DNA from: CANLBN01 sp050633825
GTDB taxonomy: Bacteria; Pseudomonadota; Gammaproteobacteria; Pseudomonadales; Cellvibrionaceae
Assembly: GCA_050633825.1 (NCBI GenBank)
Contig: JBOEHG010000054.1
Span: 1-36,106, forward strand
Direction of reading: 5' to 3'
DNA: 36,106 bases
The notes under the pieces: generated by a model
The model's database searches: none
What the model saw: only the letters and a program-made list of their open reading frames with translations
What the model was told of the DNA's origin: nothing
In this document: positions 26,864-35,026 of the stretch, one piece after another
How the letters are laid out: each line of letters starts with the position of its first letter
Position numbering within the stretch: position 1 is the stretch's first letter
Translations under genes and position numbers: made by a program

Positions 26864-27244
26864 TTAAGCAACCTGAACAGGAATAGTATTGGATGTACGC
26901 TCAACCTTGTTATTTTCATCCAAATATACAAGTTTTGGCTTGTAACTAGTCGCCTCTTCTTCAGAAAACTGACCAAAGGCAGCAATCACAATACGATCAC
27001 CCACTTGAACACGACGGGCAGCACCACCGTTCATTGAAATAGTACCCGAACCCTCTTCAGCCAAAATAATATAGGTTGAAAAGCGCTCTCCGTTGGTTAC
27101 ATTCCAGATTTCGATCTCTTCAAACTCTCGCAACCCAGCGAGCTTCACCAAATCAGCATCTATCGCACAAGAACCGTCATACCATAGCTCTGCCTGTGTC
27201 ACAGCAGCCATATGTAATTTGCCTTTTAGTAAAGTCGTCAACAT
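26864..27244 (-). CDS. panD: Aspartate 1-decarboxylase proenzyme
   Basis: PanD makes beta-alanine from aspartate for pantothenate synthesis. It is a pyruvoyl enzyme cleaved at Gly24-Ser25, visible here as YDGSC; the new Ser25 becomes the pyruvoyl group. MLTTLLKGKLHMAAVTQAEL at the N-terminus and IAAFGQFSEEEA are typical, and the 126-residue length is normal. It follows panC by 27 bases on the same strand, so the two form an operon. A PanZ/PanM maturation factor is not in the window. Confidence 0.95.
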   Translation of the reverse strand: MLTTLLKGKLHMAAVTQAELWYDGSCAIDADLVKLAGLREFEEIEIWNVTNGERFSTYIILAEEGSGTISMNGGAARRVQVGDRIVIAAFGQFSEEEATSYKPKLVYLDENNKVERTSNTIPVQVA

Positions 27245-27271
27245 CCCACACTTCTCACGTATTTAATTGGA

Positions 27272-28123
27272 TCATCTAATAATTAAAGATACATTATCTA
27301 TCAATCGTGCTGATTGAGTATACATAGCACCTAAAATCGTTAATTCAAGGTCATCAACCCCAGCAGGCTGTAGTGTATCACTACAACAAACCTGCAAATA
27401 GTCAGGCTTGAAGCCCGCTTCTACTATTTGTGATTTACCTTCATTTTCCATTTTCAGATAATCCCTTCTACCCTCTTGCACCTGCTGCTGCAACCAACAC
27501 AATACACGATAAAGCGTATTCGCTTGCGGGCGCTCCTGCTCAGTAATAAAGCTATTACGTGAACTCATGGCTAAACCATCATCTTCTCTGACTATCTCTC
27601 CCGGGACGATAGTCACCGGAATGCATAAATCTTCCACCATACGGCGAATGACCGCAATCTGCTGGAAGTCTTTAAGACCAAATACGGCTTCATCCGGTTG
27701 GATAATATTAAATAGCTTGGTCACAACCGTTGTTACCCCTTCAAAATGACCGGGCCGACTGGCACCACAGTGGAGATCCGTCATTCCGGGGACAATAACA
27801 CGGGTTTGATCCGCCATTCCGTTAGGGTAAATCTCTCTTTCATCAGGAAAAAACAGGAAATCACAGCCTTTTTCCGTTAACTTCTGAGTATCTGCATAGA
27901 AAGTGCGTGGGTATTGATCCCAATCTTCATTGAGACCAAATTGCAATGGGTTAACAAAAATACTGGCAATCACTACATCACATTGACTCTTTGCTTTCTC
28001 AACAAGCGCCAAATGCCCTTCATGGAGGTTACCCATTGTCGGCACAAAACCAATGGTTCGCCCCTGCTGACGCTCAGTATTTAAGGCCACTCGTAATGGC
28101 TGAATATGACGAAATAGCTGCAT
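27272..28123 (-). CDS. panC: Pantothenate synthetase
   Basis: PanC joins pantoate and beta-alanine with ATP to give pantothenate, the precursor of CoA and phosphopantetheine. The 283-residue protein shows the HIGH-like motif MGNLHEGHLALV, the substrate segment DLHCGASRPGHFEGVTTVVTKLFN, FGLKDFQQ and the KMSKS-like MSSRN. All are intact. In many relatives panB lies just upstream; here it is absent and a divergent FAH-like gene takes the place. Pantothenate supply is indirectly relevant to carrier proteins in the biosynthetic locus, but the location looks like ordinary core genome. Confidence 0.95.
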   Translation of the reverse strand: MQLFRHIQPLRVALNTERQQGRTIGFVPTMGNLHEGHLALVEKAKSQCDVVIASIFVNPLQFGLNEDWDQYPRTFYADTQKLTEKGCDFLFFPDEREIYPNGMADQTRVIVPGMTDLHCGASRPGHFEGVTTVVTKLFNIIQPDEAVFGLKDFQQIAVIRRMVEDLCIPVTIVPGEIVREDDGLAMSSRNSFITEQERPQANTLYRVLCWLQQQVQEGRRDYLKMENEGKSQIVEAGFKPDYLQVCCSDTLQPAGVDDLELTILGAMYTQSARLIDNVSLIIR

Positions 28124-28286
28124 TTTTGCTCAATCATCGAAAACAAGGGCGGCGATAATACACCGCAGACCAAGCTTTCTCAACCAGAAGCCACTACCAT
28201 GGGCGCACCCAAACAGTAAAAAATACAATCCATTTTAGTGATTCATAAGTAAAATGGCTTTTAACACCAAAAATAAGAGCAAGCCT

Positions 28287-29129
28287 ATGAAACGTCGCAT
28301 ATATAGCCTATTACTCACCACCTTATTGCTAGCAAGCTTTTCTTATGCAGCGTTAAGCGATAGCTCAATCCAATATAAAAAATATGCTCACATACAATAC
28401 AACGGGGAAGCACGTTACGGATTGGTTGATGGTGATTCCTTACAACTTATTGAAGGCGACATTTTTTCTCAATATACCCTCAGTGACATAAGGCTTCTTT
28501 TAAATAATGTCACTTTTTTAGCGGCAACCAAGCCCTCAAAAATCATTGCTGTTGGCCTGAACTACCGCAGCCATAATGGCTCAATTAAAGGGCAGAACCC
28601 TAAATTATTCTCAAAGTTAACAAGCTCACTCACCACCCATGATAAGCCCATATGGTTATTCTCTGATTCCAATAACTTGCACTATGAAGGCGAAATGGTG
28701 GTGGTTATTGGAAAAGAGGCAAGTAATATCAGCGTAAAAGAAGCGCCGAGTTATATCTTTGGCGTGACTGCTGGCAATGATGTCACCGATAGAAACTGGC
28801 AAGCTTACGATCTTCAATGGCTCAGAGGCAAAGGCGCGGATAGCTTTTCGCCTGTCTCGCCGTGGATCGCAACCGGGCTCAACTACAATGACCTGCTTGT
28901 AGAAACACGGGTAAATGGAAAAGTCGTCCAATCTGAAAGTACTAAAAACTTACTGTTCTCCGTGGATGAAATCGTCAGTTATGCCAGCCAATACTTTACC
29001 CTTTATCCGGGCGACCTTATTTTTACCGGCACTCCCGGACAAACCCGCCCAATGGATGCCGGTGACATTGTCGAGATTGAAGTAGAAAAGGTCGGCAAAT
29101 TTAAAAATACGGTGACAAAAAAGCCCTAA
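28287..29129 (+). CDS. Exported fumarylacetoacetate-hydrolase-family protein
   Basis: The catalytic part resembles the FAH family, which cleaves carbon-carbon bonds or decarboxylates beta-dicarbonyl acids with a divalent metal. IIAVGLNYRSH, YEGEMVVVIGKEA (metal-binding Glu pair), AGNDVTDRNWQ (Asp), GKGADSFSPVSPW and LIFTGTPGQTRPM are clear. Unusually for the family, the protein begins MKRRIYSLLLTTLLLASFSYA, a signal peptide, so it should act in the periplasm. The ATG at 28287 is preceded by AAGAG and puts the basic n-region at the start; an upstream ATG at 28254 would add 11 residues. Substrate unknown. It is transcribed away from panC. Confidence 0.82.
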   Translation: MKRRIYSLLLTTLLLASFSYAALSDSSIQYKKYAHIQYNGEARYGLVDGDSLQLIEGDIFSQYTLSDIRLLLNNVTFLAATKPSKIIAVGLNYRSHNGSIKGQNPKLFSKLTSSLTTHDKPIWLFSDSNNLHYEGEMVVVIGKEASNISVKEAPSYIFGVTAGNDVTDRNWQAYDLQWLRGKGADSFSPVSPWIATGLNYNDLLVETRVNGKVVQSESTKNLLFSVDEIVSYASQYFTLYPGDLIFTGTPGQTRPMDAGDIVEIEVEKVGKFKNTVTKKP

Positions 29130-29203
29130 GCGAGATAGGCTTCAGGTGCACGCAGCTAGTAACTATGAGAAAATAGGCAGCTTACTCCCCTAGATGTATT
29201 CCC

Positions 29204-31417
29204 ATGCCCCAAGATGGTCTAAAAAAAGCCCCTGAATTATTCCGCTACCCTAAATATTGGGCGGAATGCTTTGGTCCAGCACCCTACCTCCCCATGAGCC
29301 GTCAAGAAATGGAACAATTGGGTTGGGACAGCTGCGATATTATCATTGTGGCTGGTGATGCCTATGTCGATCACCCCAGTTTTGGCATGGCCGTTATGGG
29401 GCGTTTTTTGGAATCACAGGGTTTTCGTGTCGGCATTATTGCCCAACCCGACTGGAAAAGTGCTGAAGCCTTTAAACAACTTGGCGAACCCAACTTATTT
29501 TTTGGTGTTTCCGCTGGCAATATGGACTCGATGATCAACAAATACACCGCTGATCTCAAAGTCCGTAATGATGACGCCTATACACCACACGGCGAATCAG
29601 GAAAGCGCCCTGATAGAGCGGTGACCGTTTATACTCAACGCTGCAAAGAAGCCTACAAACATGTACCCGTGGTTATTGGGGGTATTGAAGCCAGCCTGCG
29701 CCGCATTGCCCAATACGATTATTGGAGTGATGAAATTCGCCGCTCGGTACTGGTTGACTCAACCGCCGACATCCTACTCTACGGCAATGCTGAAAGAGCC
29801 ATAGCAGAGGTGGCACATCAACTCTCTCACGGCAGAAGTATTGATGAGCTCACCGGCATTCGTGGTACTACAACCATCCGCAAGTCACCGCCATCCGGCT
29901 GGACCGAAATTGACTCCACACGCATTGATTGGCCGGGACAGATTGATAAAATTCCCAATCCATATGAATACGATCAGTCTCCCAGTGACTGCGATATTAA
30001 ATCGACTGAAGAAAAATTAGGTATCGACCCAAGCAACACTGACAAGCCTGCGGAAGAGGCTGTTGAGTTTGAACCGATCAAAATTATTCCGATGCCGCTG
30101 CATCGAAAAGTCGAATTAGAAGAAGACAAGACCTATATTCGCCTGCCCTCTTTTGAAAAAGTCAAAAATGACTCGGCACTCTATGCCCATGCATCACGCG
30201 TACTTCACCAAGAGGCAAACCCGCACAATGCACGGCCATTGGTTCAAAAACATGGCAACAGAGAGGTATGGGTCAACCCGCCACCTATTCCCCTAAAAAC
30301 AGATGAGATGGATGGCGTATTCGACTTACCCTATCAACGCCGGCCGCACCCAAGTTATGGCGATGCCAATATCCCTGCCTACGAAATGATTCAGACCTCC
30401 GTTAATATTATGCGAGGCTGTTTTGGTGGTTGCACCTTCTGTTCCATCACTGAACATGAAGGCAGAATTATTCAAAGCCGTTCAGAAGAATCGATCCTCA
30501 ATGAAATCGAAAAAATTCGAGATCAAGTCCCCGATTTTAAAGGCACAATTTCTGATCTTGGCGGACCAACGGCCAATATGTATTTTCTAAATTGTAAGGA
30601 TGATCGCATTCAGGCAAATTGCCGCAGACTCTCTTGCGTTTATCCCACTATTTGTAAAAACTTAAATACCGATCATAGTCGAACAACCAACCTGTATCGA
30701 CGTGCCCGAAAAATTCCCGGTATTAAACGCATCGCCATTGCCTCCGGCTTGCGTTATGACTTAGCGGTGGAAGATCCAGAATACGTCAAAGAATTAGTGA
30801 CGCATCATGTGGGCGGTTATTTAAAAATCGCGCCGGAGCATACCGAGCAAGGGACATTATCAATGATGATGAAACCCGGCATGGGCACCTATGATACTTT
30901 CAAAAAAATGTTTGACCAGTACTCAAAAGAGGCCGGAAAAAAACAGTATTTAATCCCTTACTTTATTGCCGCCCACCCCGGCTGCGATGATAACGAAATG
31001 TTAAATCTTGCGCTTTGGTTAAAACGCAATAAATTTCGCGTAGATCAAGTACAAACTTTTTATCCATCACCCATGGCATTGGCGACAGCCATGTACCATA
31101 GCCAACGCAACCCGCTGAAAAAATTAAGCTACAAAAGCAAAAAGATTTTTACCGCACGTAATATCGACCAACGCCGTTTACAAAAAGCCTACTTGCGCTA
31201 CCATGACCCGAAAAACTGGGCTCACCTGCGTGAATCACTGATCACCATGAATCGCGGCGACCTTATTGGTAACGGCCCTGAGCACCTAGTACCCGCCGAT
31301 GAAAAACAAGGGCGCAGAAACAATAACCGTGGCAGCTTTCAAAAAGCCCGTGGCGGCCAATGGGATAATCGCTCCACACGCAAAAACCGAAGCAACAAAA
31401 AAACCTCACGAAAATAG
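29204..31417 (+). CDS. ygiQ: YgiQ-family radical SAM protein
   Basis: The 737-residue protein has the YgiQ/UPF0313 layout. The N-terminal domain starts GWDSCDIIIVAGDAYVDHPSFG, a long middle part follows, and a radical SAM core has the cluster motif CFGGCTFC near residue 405. Then come LGGPTANMY, SGLRYDLA, KIAPEHTEQGTLSMMMKPG and a C-terminal basic tail rich in Arg, Asn and Lys. The cluster motif is C-x3-C-x2-C as usual. The molecular function is not established; the basic tail suggests nucleic-acid contact. Its 3' end overlaps the end of the integrase remnant on the other strand by about 12 bases, so the integron abuts this core gene. Confidence 0.9.
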   Translation: MPQDGLKKAPELFRYPKYWAECFGPAPYLPMSRQEMEQLGWDSCDIIIVAGDAYVDHPSFGMAVMGRFLESQGFRVGIIAQPDWKSAEAFKQLGEPNLFFGVSAGNMDSMINKYTADLKVRNDDAYTPHGESGKRPDRAVTVYTQRCKEAYKHVPVVIGGIEASLRRIAQYDYWSDEIRRSVLVDSTADILLYGNAERAIAEVAHQLSHGRSIDELTGIRGTTTIRKSPPSGWTEIDSTRIDWPGQIDKIPNPYEYDQSPSDCDIKSTEEKLGIDPSNTDKPAEEAVEFEPIKIIPMPLHRKVELEEDKTYIRLPSFEKVKNDSALYAHASRVLHQEANPHNARPLVQKHGNREVWVNPPPIPLKTDEMDGVFDLPYQRRPHPSYGDANIPAYEMIQTSVNIMRGCFGGCTFCSITEHEGRIIQSRSEESILNEIEKIRDQVPDFKGTISDLGGPTANMYFLNCKDDRIQANCRRLSCVYPTICKNLNTDHSRTTNLYRRARKIPGIKRIAIASGLRYDLAVEDPEYVKELVTHHVGGYLKIAPEHTEQGTLSMMMKPGMGTYDTFKKMFDQYSKEAGKKQYLIPYFIAAHPGCDDNEMLNLALWLKRNKFRVDQVQTFYPSPMALATAMYHSQRNPLKKLSYKSKKIFTARNIDQRRLQKAYLRYHDPKNWAHLRESLITMNRGDLIGNGPEHLVPADEKQGRRNNNRGSFQKARGGQWDNRSTRKNRSNKKTSRK

Positions 31418-32427
31418 TTCGCTGAGGGGGCTGCGCACACCATGTGCTCCCTGCTTGAGCACATGGGTATACGATGTACAGGACGTACAAGTGCCGAGTG
31501 ATATAGGACATAGGGAACGGCAACCTCCGTTGTTTTTACATCCGCATGACCTAGCTGTTGTTGTACCGTTCTGATATCTGCGCCTGATTGCAGCAAGTGA
31601 GTTGCAAAGGAGTGACGCAATGTATGGGCAGAAACGGGCTTCATAATATTAGCCCTCTTTGTCGCTTGATGCAGAGCTTTGTTCACACCACTTTCATCAA
31701 TATGATGACGGCGCACCCTACCCGACTGCGGGTCAATACTTAAGCGATTTGAAGGGAACAAATACTGCCAACCGAGTGACTTGTTAGCCTGTGAATATTT
31801 TCTCTCCATAGCATTAGGCATCCACACACCTGCATAGGTTTCTAGCGTCTTATCTTGCTACAAGTAATGAAACACTCGTTCTATTTGGCGTTTGATGGCG
31901 GGCACTAACTCTGGCGCCAGAGTCGTTAAGCGATGCTTATTTCCTTTACCGTTCCAAATACGCAATTGCAAATGCGTAAAATCCACATCCTGTACACGTA
32001 AGCGCACAGCTTCCATCCGACGCAAACCGGAACCATAAAGTAAACCGGCTAAGACCTTGTACTTTGAATCCAACTCGACAAAGAGTGCCTTCACCTCACC
32101 CTGCGATAATATCACCGGCAATTTGGCTTGACGGCGCGAACGCTGAAATTCAGCCATATCACCCAGTGGTTGCTGTAGAAACTTATTATATAAAAAGGCC
32201 AATGCATTTAAGGCCGTACTTTGAGTACTTGGCGACACTTGGCGCTTAATCGCCAAATACGATAAAAAATCAACCACCTCAGAAGCGCCCATATCTTTGG
32301 GGTGACTTTTATGGTGAAAATTAATGTAGTACTTAATCCAAGTTAAATAAGTAGAAATAGTACGCTTACTATACTGGCGCACCAACATGAATTCATAAAT
32401 AGACTGGAGAAATGGAGAACGATACAT
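31406..32427 (-). pseudogene. intI: Integron integrase, disrupted twice
   Basis: The reading frame from the ATG ending at 32427 (AAAGGA upstream) encodes YRSPFLQSIYEFMLVRQYSKRTI, LLYGSGLRRMEAVRLRVQDVD with the first catalytic Arg, and KGNKHR. It meets TAG at 31858-31860. The same frame continues directly with QDKTLETYAGVWMPNAMERKY, HTLRHSFATHLL and LGHADVKTT. An extra 50 bases or so (about 31473-31522) then shift the frame, and the end, YTHVLKQGAHGVRSPLSELFS, with the catalytic Tyr, resumes in another frame and stops at 31406. The integron-specific insert region is present. Barring amber suppression and frameshifting the protein is inactive. An upstream start at 32466 is possible but lacks a ribosome site. 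Confidence 0.9.
31440..31466. repeat. Ten-bp perfect hairpin inside integrase end, after ygiQ
   Basis: CCATGTGCTC and GAGCACATGG form a perfect 10-bp stem around CCTGCTT, 22 bases beyond the ygiQ stop. The same bases encode THVLKQGAH in the integrase remnant, so the hairpin may be a coincidence of codons, a terminator for ygiQ without a T-run, or the edge of a short palindromic repeat continuing into the adjoining inserted segment. Confidence 0.5.
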
Positions 32428-32680
32428 CACAAAATCCTTTTCGTGTGTTTGAAAAAGTTGACTCAAAAGCCAAAATCAATGCAATATTGCCTTACTTTAA
32501 CGAAAAGTGTCCAGATATTTTTTGGGCTTGGCTATAGAAAAATTATATTTTTCCTTGAAAAACATAACCTTACAAAGTACTTTTCAACTATTTCTATTAA
32601 AAATATAAGGAATCCCTTTTATTATTAATATTGGGCCTTCCTTATAATATTGATATTGAGGACTCCTCAGTATCATACTG
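32428..32680 (+). promoter_or_regulatory. attI region with probable cassette promoter
   Basis: The region between the integrase start and the first cassette crossover point (G32680 followed by TTAGGC) is where attI and the cassette promoter should lie. A perfect TATAAT at 32643-32648 has a poor upstream hexamer, TTATTA, at 32619-32624 with an 18-base spacer; this is a candidate promoter driving the cassettes. Immediately downstream lies the near-palindrome at 32651-32675. I saw no LexA box of the CTGT-N8-ACAG type. The exact limits of attI cannot be set. Confidence 0.55.
32651..32675. repeat. 25-base near-perfect palindrome before first cassette
   Basis: TGATATTGAGGA and TCCTCAGTATCA flank a single C; 11 of the 12 opposed bases are complementary and the last is a G-T pair. 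It lies two bases after a TATAAT and five bases before the attI crossover G. It could be a regulator's operator overlapping the cassette transcription start, a structural part of attI, or a leftover of an older recombination site. Confidence 0.6.
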
Positions 32681-32696
32681 TTAGGCGAAAACGAGC

Positions 32697-33287
32697 ATGA
32701 AAAAACTACTATACATTTTGTTCTTTAGCTTCTTCACTGCCATCGCAAATGCAGAGTTATTTGAACTCAGTGTTTCAGAAACTAGAGATAACTATTCCTT
32801 TGTTCAGTTCCAATACGGAACTGGAAAAGGAAAGCCCTTCGCCGAAGTATTCAGTCAAATAAAATTGGAAAAGGATACCGTGGCTATTCGTATTCTCGGT
32901 GACTTTTCCGAGAATACGAATGGTGAGCTGATGTCGTACTATGAAAAGGAGATCCCTTCAGAGCTGCAAGCAGCAATAAAGTCCTCGGGCAATCTTCATA
33001 ATCCAGCGCTTCGCCCACTAGTAATGAGTTTCTCAGCTGCTTTTAAGGAAACTTCGTTGTACCTGAATATAGAAAAAGAGCTATTTAAGGCGGGCTACGA
33101 AGCTGCTGTAATAGAATTTGAGAAATATACAATAAATACAAAAGGCCCACCAAAAATATGGGTTGCTGATATATGGCTAAAATTCAGTAAGTCGCCTAAC
33201 AATTCAAAGCACGCGGATTTGGGTAAGCTGTCACCTTTTCTGCAAAAAACGCAAAAAAGCCGCCAACTCACCCAATCCGGTGTTTGA
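32697..33287 (+). CDS. Cassette 1: exported protein of unknown function
   Basis: The 196-residue product has a signal peptide (MKKLLYILFFSFFTAIANA) and a mature region without a recognised family. It looks beta-rich at first and helical in the middle (KEIPSELQAAIKSS). Unusually, the frame does not stop before attC but runs on through most of attC1, so the last 30 or so residues (from SPNNSKH) are encoded by the recombination site. A perfect 14-base inverted repeat lies within the gene at 32886-32921. It is the cassette next to the attI promoter and therefore probably the best expressed. Confidence 0.7.
   Translation: MKKLLYILFFSFFTAIANAELFELSVSETRDNYSFVQFQYGTGKGKPFAEVFSQIKLEKDTVAIRILGDFSENTNGELMSYYEKEIPSELQAAIKSSGNLHNPALRPLVMSFSAAFKETSLYLNIEKELFKAGYEAAVIEFEKYTINTKGPPKIWVADIWLKFSKSPNNSKHADLGKLSPFLQKTQKSRQLTQSGV
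32886..32921. repeat. 14-bp perfect inverted repeat inside cassette 1 gene
   Basis: ATTCGTATTCTCGG at 32886-32899 and CCGAGAATACGAAT at 32908-32921 are exact reverse complements with an eight-base loop, TGACTTTT. The hairpin is entirely inside the coding region (around RILGDFSENTN). Such an exact stem is unlikely by chance and would form strongly in mRNA or single-stranded cassette DNA. Confidence 0.85.
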
Positions 33288-33297
33288 GGCGTTAGGC
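33194..33297 (+). repeat. attC1 recombination site
   Basis: GCCTAAC (R'') opens and GTTAGGC (R') closes this 104-base site. Inside, TCAAA-CAC-CGGATT-GGGT and its complement near CACCCAATCCGGTGTTTGAG pair with single unpaired bases in the top arm, the extrahelical bases expected of folded attC. The crossover is after G33291. Confidence 0.88.
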
Positions 33298-33306
33298 ATC
33301 TTAAAA

Positions 33307-33690
33307 ATGGACATTCCTACACATCTATCTACAAATAAAACATTGCTAAAAATTACTCCTTTAGTAGCTTTTCGAGACCTTAAAATTAAATGTTTTCCAG
33401 AAAGTGAGTCTCAAACGCTTGAACAGTTACAGTCAATGCCCGGTTACTACCTAATGGATACCCCAAGACAAGAAGGCTATCAAGAGCCAATCAGACAAAA
33501 AGCGGTACGTGAAATCTCTACAAGAATATTCAATCAAGAATTAACAGAAACTGGTATAGCGCTAGAAAATTGGCCAAATATTTATGATTTTGACGAATTT
33601 AAAAAATACTTTAAGGTTGAGCATTTGGCATTAATAGCAGACCTAGGTAAGGTGCCTTTAGAAACCAAGGAGCTGCCAGGTAATGCCTAA
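33307..33690 (+). CDS. Cassette 2: protein of unknown function
   Basis: The product has 127 residues starting at the ATG at 33307. The frame opens earlier at a GTG inside attC1, but that part belongs to the recombination site and is not used. The protein lacks a signal peptide or membrane segment and begins MDIPTHLSTNKTLLKITPLVAF. Its mid part, QSMPGYYLMDTPRQEGYQEPIRQKAVREISTRIFNQ, is charged and probably helical. I do not recognise a family. No clear ribosome site is visible. The TAA stop is part of the R'' box of attC2. Confidence 0.65.
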   Translation: MDIPTHLSTNKTLLKITPLVAFRDLKIKCFPESESQTLEQLQSMPGYYLMDTPRQEGYQEPIRQKAVREISTRIFNQELTETGIALENWPNIYDFDEFKKYFKVEHLALIADLGKVPLETKELPGNA

Positions 33691-33765
33691 CAAAATGCTG
33701 TTATCGCAGCCGTTGGCTGCTGGGACGGCCTGCTACGCAGTCCGCCCCAAAGCAAAGCGTTAGCT
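33685..33765 (+). repeat. attC2 recombination site
   Basis: This 81-base site is bounded by GCCTAAC (R'') and GTTAGCT (R'). GCCTAAC is the complement of GTTAGGC at the start of cassette 2, linking site to cassette. Its inner arms (GGGACGG and CCGCCC) are less regular than those of attC1. The crossover is after G33759. Confidence 0.8.
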
Positions 33766-33780
33766 CCTACAGGGAAGAAT

Positions 33781-34218
33781 ATGTACCAACTAATTGAAGA
33801 AAGATTGAAAGATAGCATCAATGATGAAATTGATTATTCGGTCTCTGAAGTATGGGAAATATTCAAAATCGAATTTTCCAAATTCAAAAATGAAAAGCAC
33901 CCAAGCATTACTGACTTAGGGATTCAAACAGAGTTTTATTTGGATAGCAAATATGGTCCACCATGCTTCTATTTTGCATTTCACAACTATATAACTGGTG
34001 AAGATGATGGTAAATATTATTCCTACTATGAGCTGGTATACTGCGAATTTGATTTAACTGATAGTCCGTTATTGCCTAATTTAGAGGATGCGTCAATGGA
34101 TCTATGGCTTAGCGATAATAATGAGAACACAATTTTCTCAACTATCGAAAACTGGAGTATGTTCCAGCTATTCAAAAATGAGAGCTTTAAGTTAAATATT
34201 TATGGCACAGAAATTTGA
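33781..34218 (+). CDS. Cassette 3: acidic protein of unknown function
   Basis: The 145-residue soluble protein is rich in Glu, Asp, Tyr and Phe (for example CFYFAFHNYITGEDDGKYYSYYELVY). GGGAAG precedes its ATG at good spacing. There is no signal peptide. The acidic, aromatic composition and length recall polymorphic-toxin immunity proteins, but no specific family is recognised and that comparison is only a guess. The TGA stop shares its final A with the R'' box of attC3. Codon use is AT-rich, unlike the core genes of the window. Confidence 0.7.
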   Translation: MYQLIEERLKDSINDEIDYSVSEVWEIFKIEFSKFKNEKHPSITDLGIQTEFYLDSKYGPPCFYFAFHNYITGEDDGKYYSYYELVYCEFDLTDSPLLPNLEDASMDLWLSDNNENTIFSTIENWSMFQLFKNESFKLNIYGTEI

Positions 34219-34287
34219 GCTAACAAGTAGCCGCACAGGAAAAATTACTCGCAAGCTCGTATTTTTCCTGTGGACTAGGCGTTATAA
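34218..34287 (+). repeat. attC3 recombination site
   Basis: AGCTAAC (R'') and GTTATAA (R') delimit 70 bases. CACAGGAAAAA and TTTTTCCTGTGG form the central stem. AGCTAAC complements the GTTAGCT that opens cassette 3. The crossover is after G34281. Confidence 0.88.
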
Positions 34288-34305
34288 GCCAAGGAGACTT
34301 CTGAG

Positions 34306-34938
34306 TTGCATCATGTAATGTTCGACATAGATGGAACCTTAGTAGAGTCCTATGAAATAGACTCGCAGTGTTTCATTGATGCGGTTAAAGACGTTACAGG
34401 ATTATCTATAAATTCTGATTGGTCTAAATACCAACATGTGACTGACTCAGGAATACTCAATGAAATTTTGGTCTCAGAGGGGTATTCAAACCGTGAAAGA
34501 ATTAAAGTTAAAGTAAAACAGTGCTTTCTTAAGAAACTTGAAGCATCGTTAGCACGCGATCCTGTCAAAAAAATTGTGGGGGCTGCTGCTTTCTTGGAAC
34601 TACTTCAATCAATGAATAATGTCGTAGTGTCTTTAGCTACGGGCGGCTGGCGCGAAAGTGCCACATTGAAGCTTGAATCAGCAAAAATTAACTTTTCATC
34701 CATTCCTCTAGCTTCATCAAATGATCATTATTCAAGAATAGAAATAATGAAGCTCGCAGCTAATAGAGCAGCTAAGAATCACTACCCATGCACCTACTTT
34801 GGAGATGGTGTATGGGACAAAGAGGCATGTAGCAGCCTTGGCTATAACTTTGTCTTGGTAGGCAGCAAATTTGCACATAACCCAAGCATTAATAATTTTC
34901 AATCAACCAAGTCGGCTTTAACATGTGTTGGCTTATAA
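34306..34938 (+). CDS. Cassette 4: HAD-family hydrolase
   Basis: The 210-residue protein belongs to the haloacid dehalogenase superfamily. Motif I is MFDIDGTLVES with the nucleophilic Asp, motif II lies in VVVSLATGGW, and motif IV is YFGDGVWDKEA with the Mg-binding Asp residues. A helical cap separates I and II. It is probably a phosphatase; the substrate is unknown. TTG at 34306 is taken as the start because AAGGAG lies nine bases before it, while the ATG at 34318 would be too far away. The TAA stop is within the R'' box of attC4. Confidence 0.82.
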   Translation: MHHVMFDIDGTLVESYEIDSQCFIDAVKDVTGLSINSDWSKYQHVTDSGILNEILVSEGYSNRERIKVKVKQCFLKKLEASLARDPVKKIVGAAAFLELLQSMNNVVVSLATGGWRESATLKLESAKINFSSIPLASSNDHYSRIEIMKLAANRAAKNHYPCTYFGDGVWDKEACSSLGYNFVLVGSKFAHNPSINNFQSTKSALTCVGL

Positions 34939-35005
34939 CAAGCGCAGGCACTCGGACAAAATTTCCGCTGCGCTCCAATTTTGCCCGGTGCTGCTGGCGT
35001 TATAT
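34933..35005 (+). repeat. attC4 recombination site
   Basis: TTATAAC (R'') and GTTATAT (R') delimit 73 bases. GCACTCGGACAAAATT pairs with AATTTTGCCCGGTGC. TTATAAC complements the GTTATAA that opens cassette 4. The crossover is after G34999. Confidence 0.88.
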
Positions 35006-35026
35006 TTAATCGAGAAACAACAAAGT

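Noticed and set aside
31339..31827. A separate short recombinase gene starting at GTG 31827
   Set aside because: It is the in-frame continuation of the integrase after the amber codon and lacks its own start region.
32428..32680. LexA box controlling the integrase
   Set aside because: No CTGT-N8-ACAG-like sequence was found upstream of the integrase.
33280..33306. GTG start at 33280 for the cassette 2 gene
   Set aside because: These codons belong to attC1; the ATG at 33307 is inside the cassette.
34925..35026. Longer start (GTG at 34925) for the cassette 5 gene
   Set aside because: The extra 34 codons lie in cassette 4 and attC4, beyond the crossover point.
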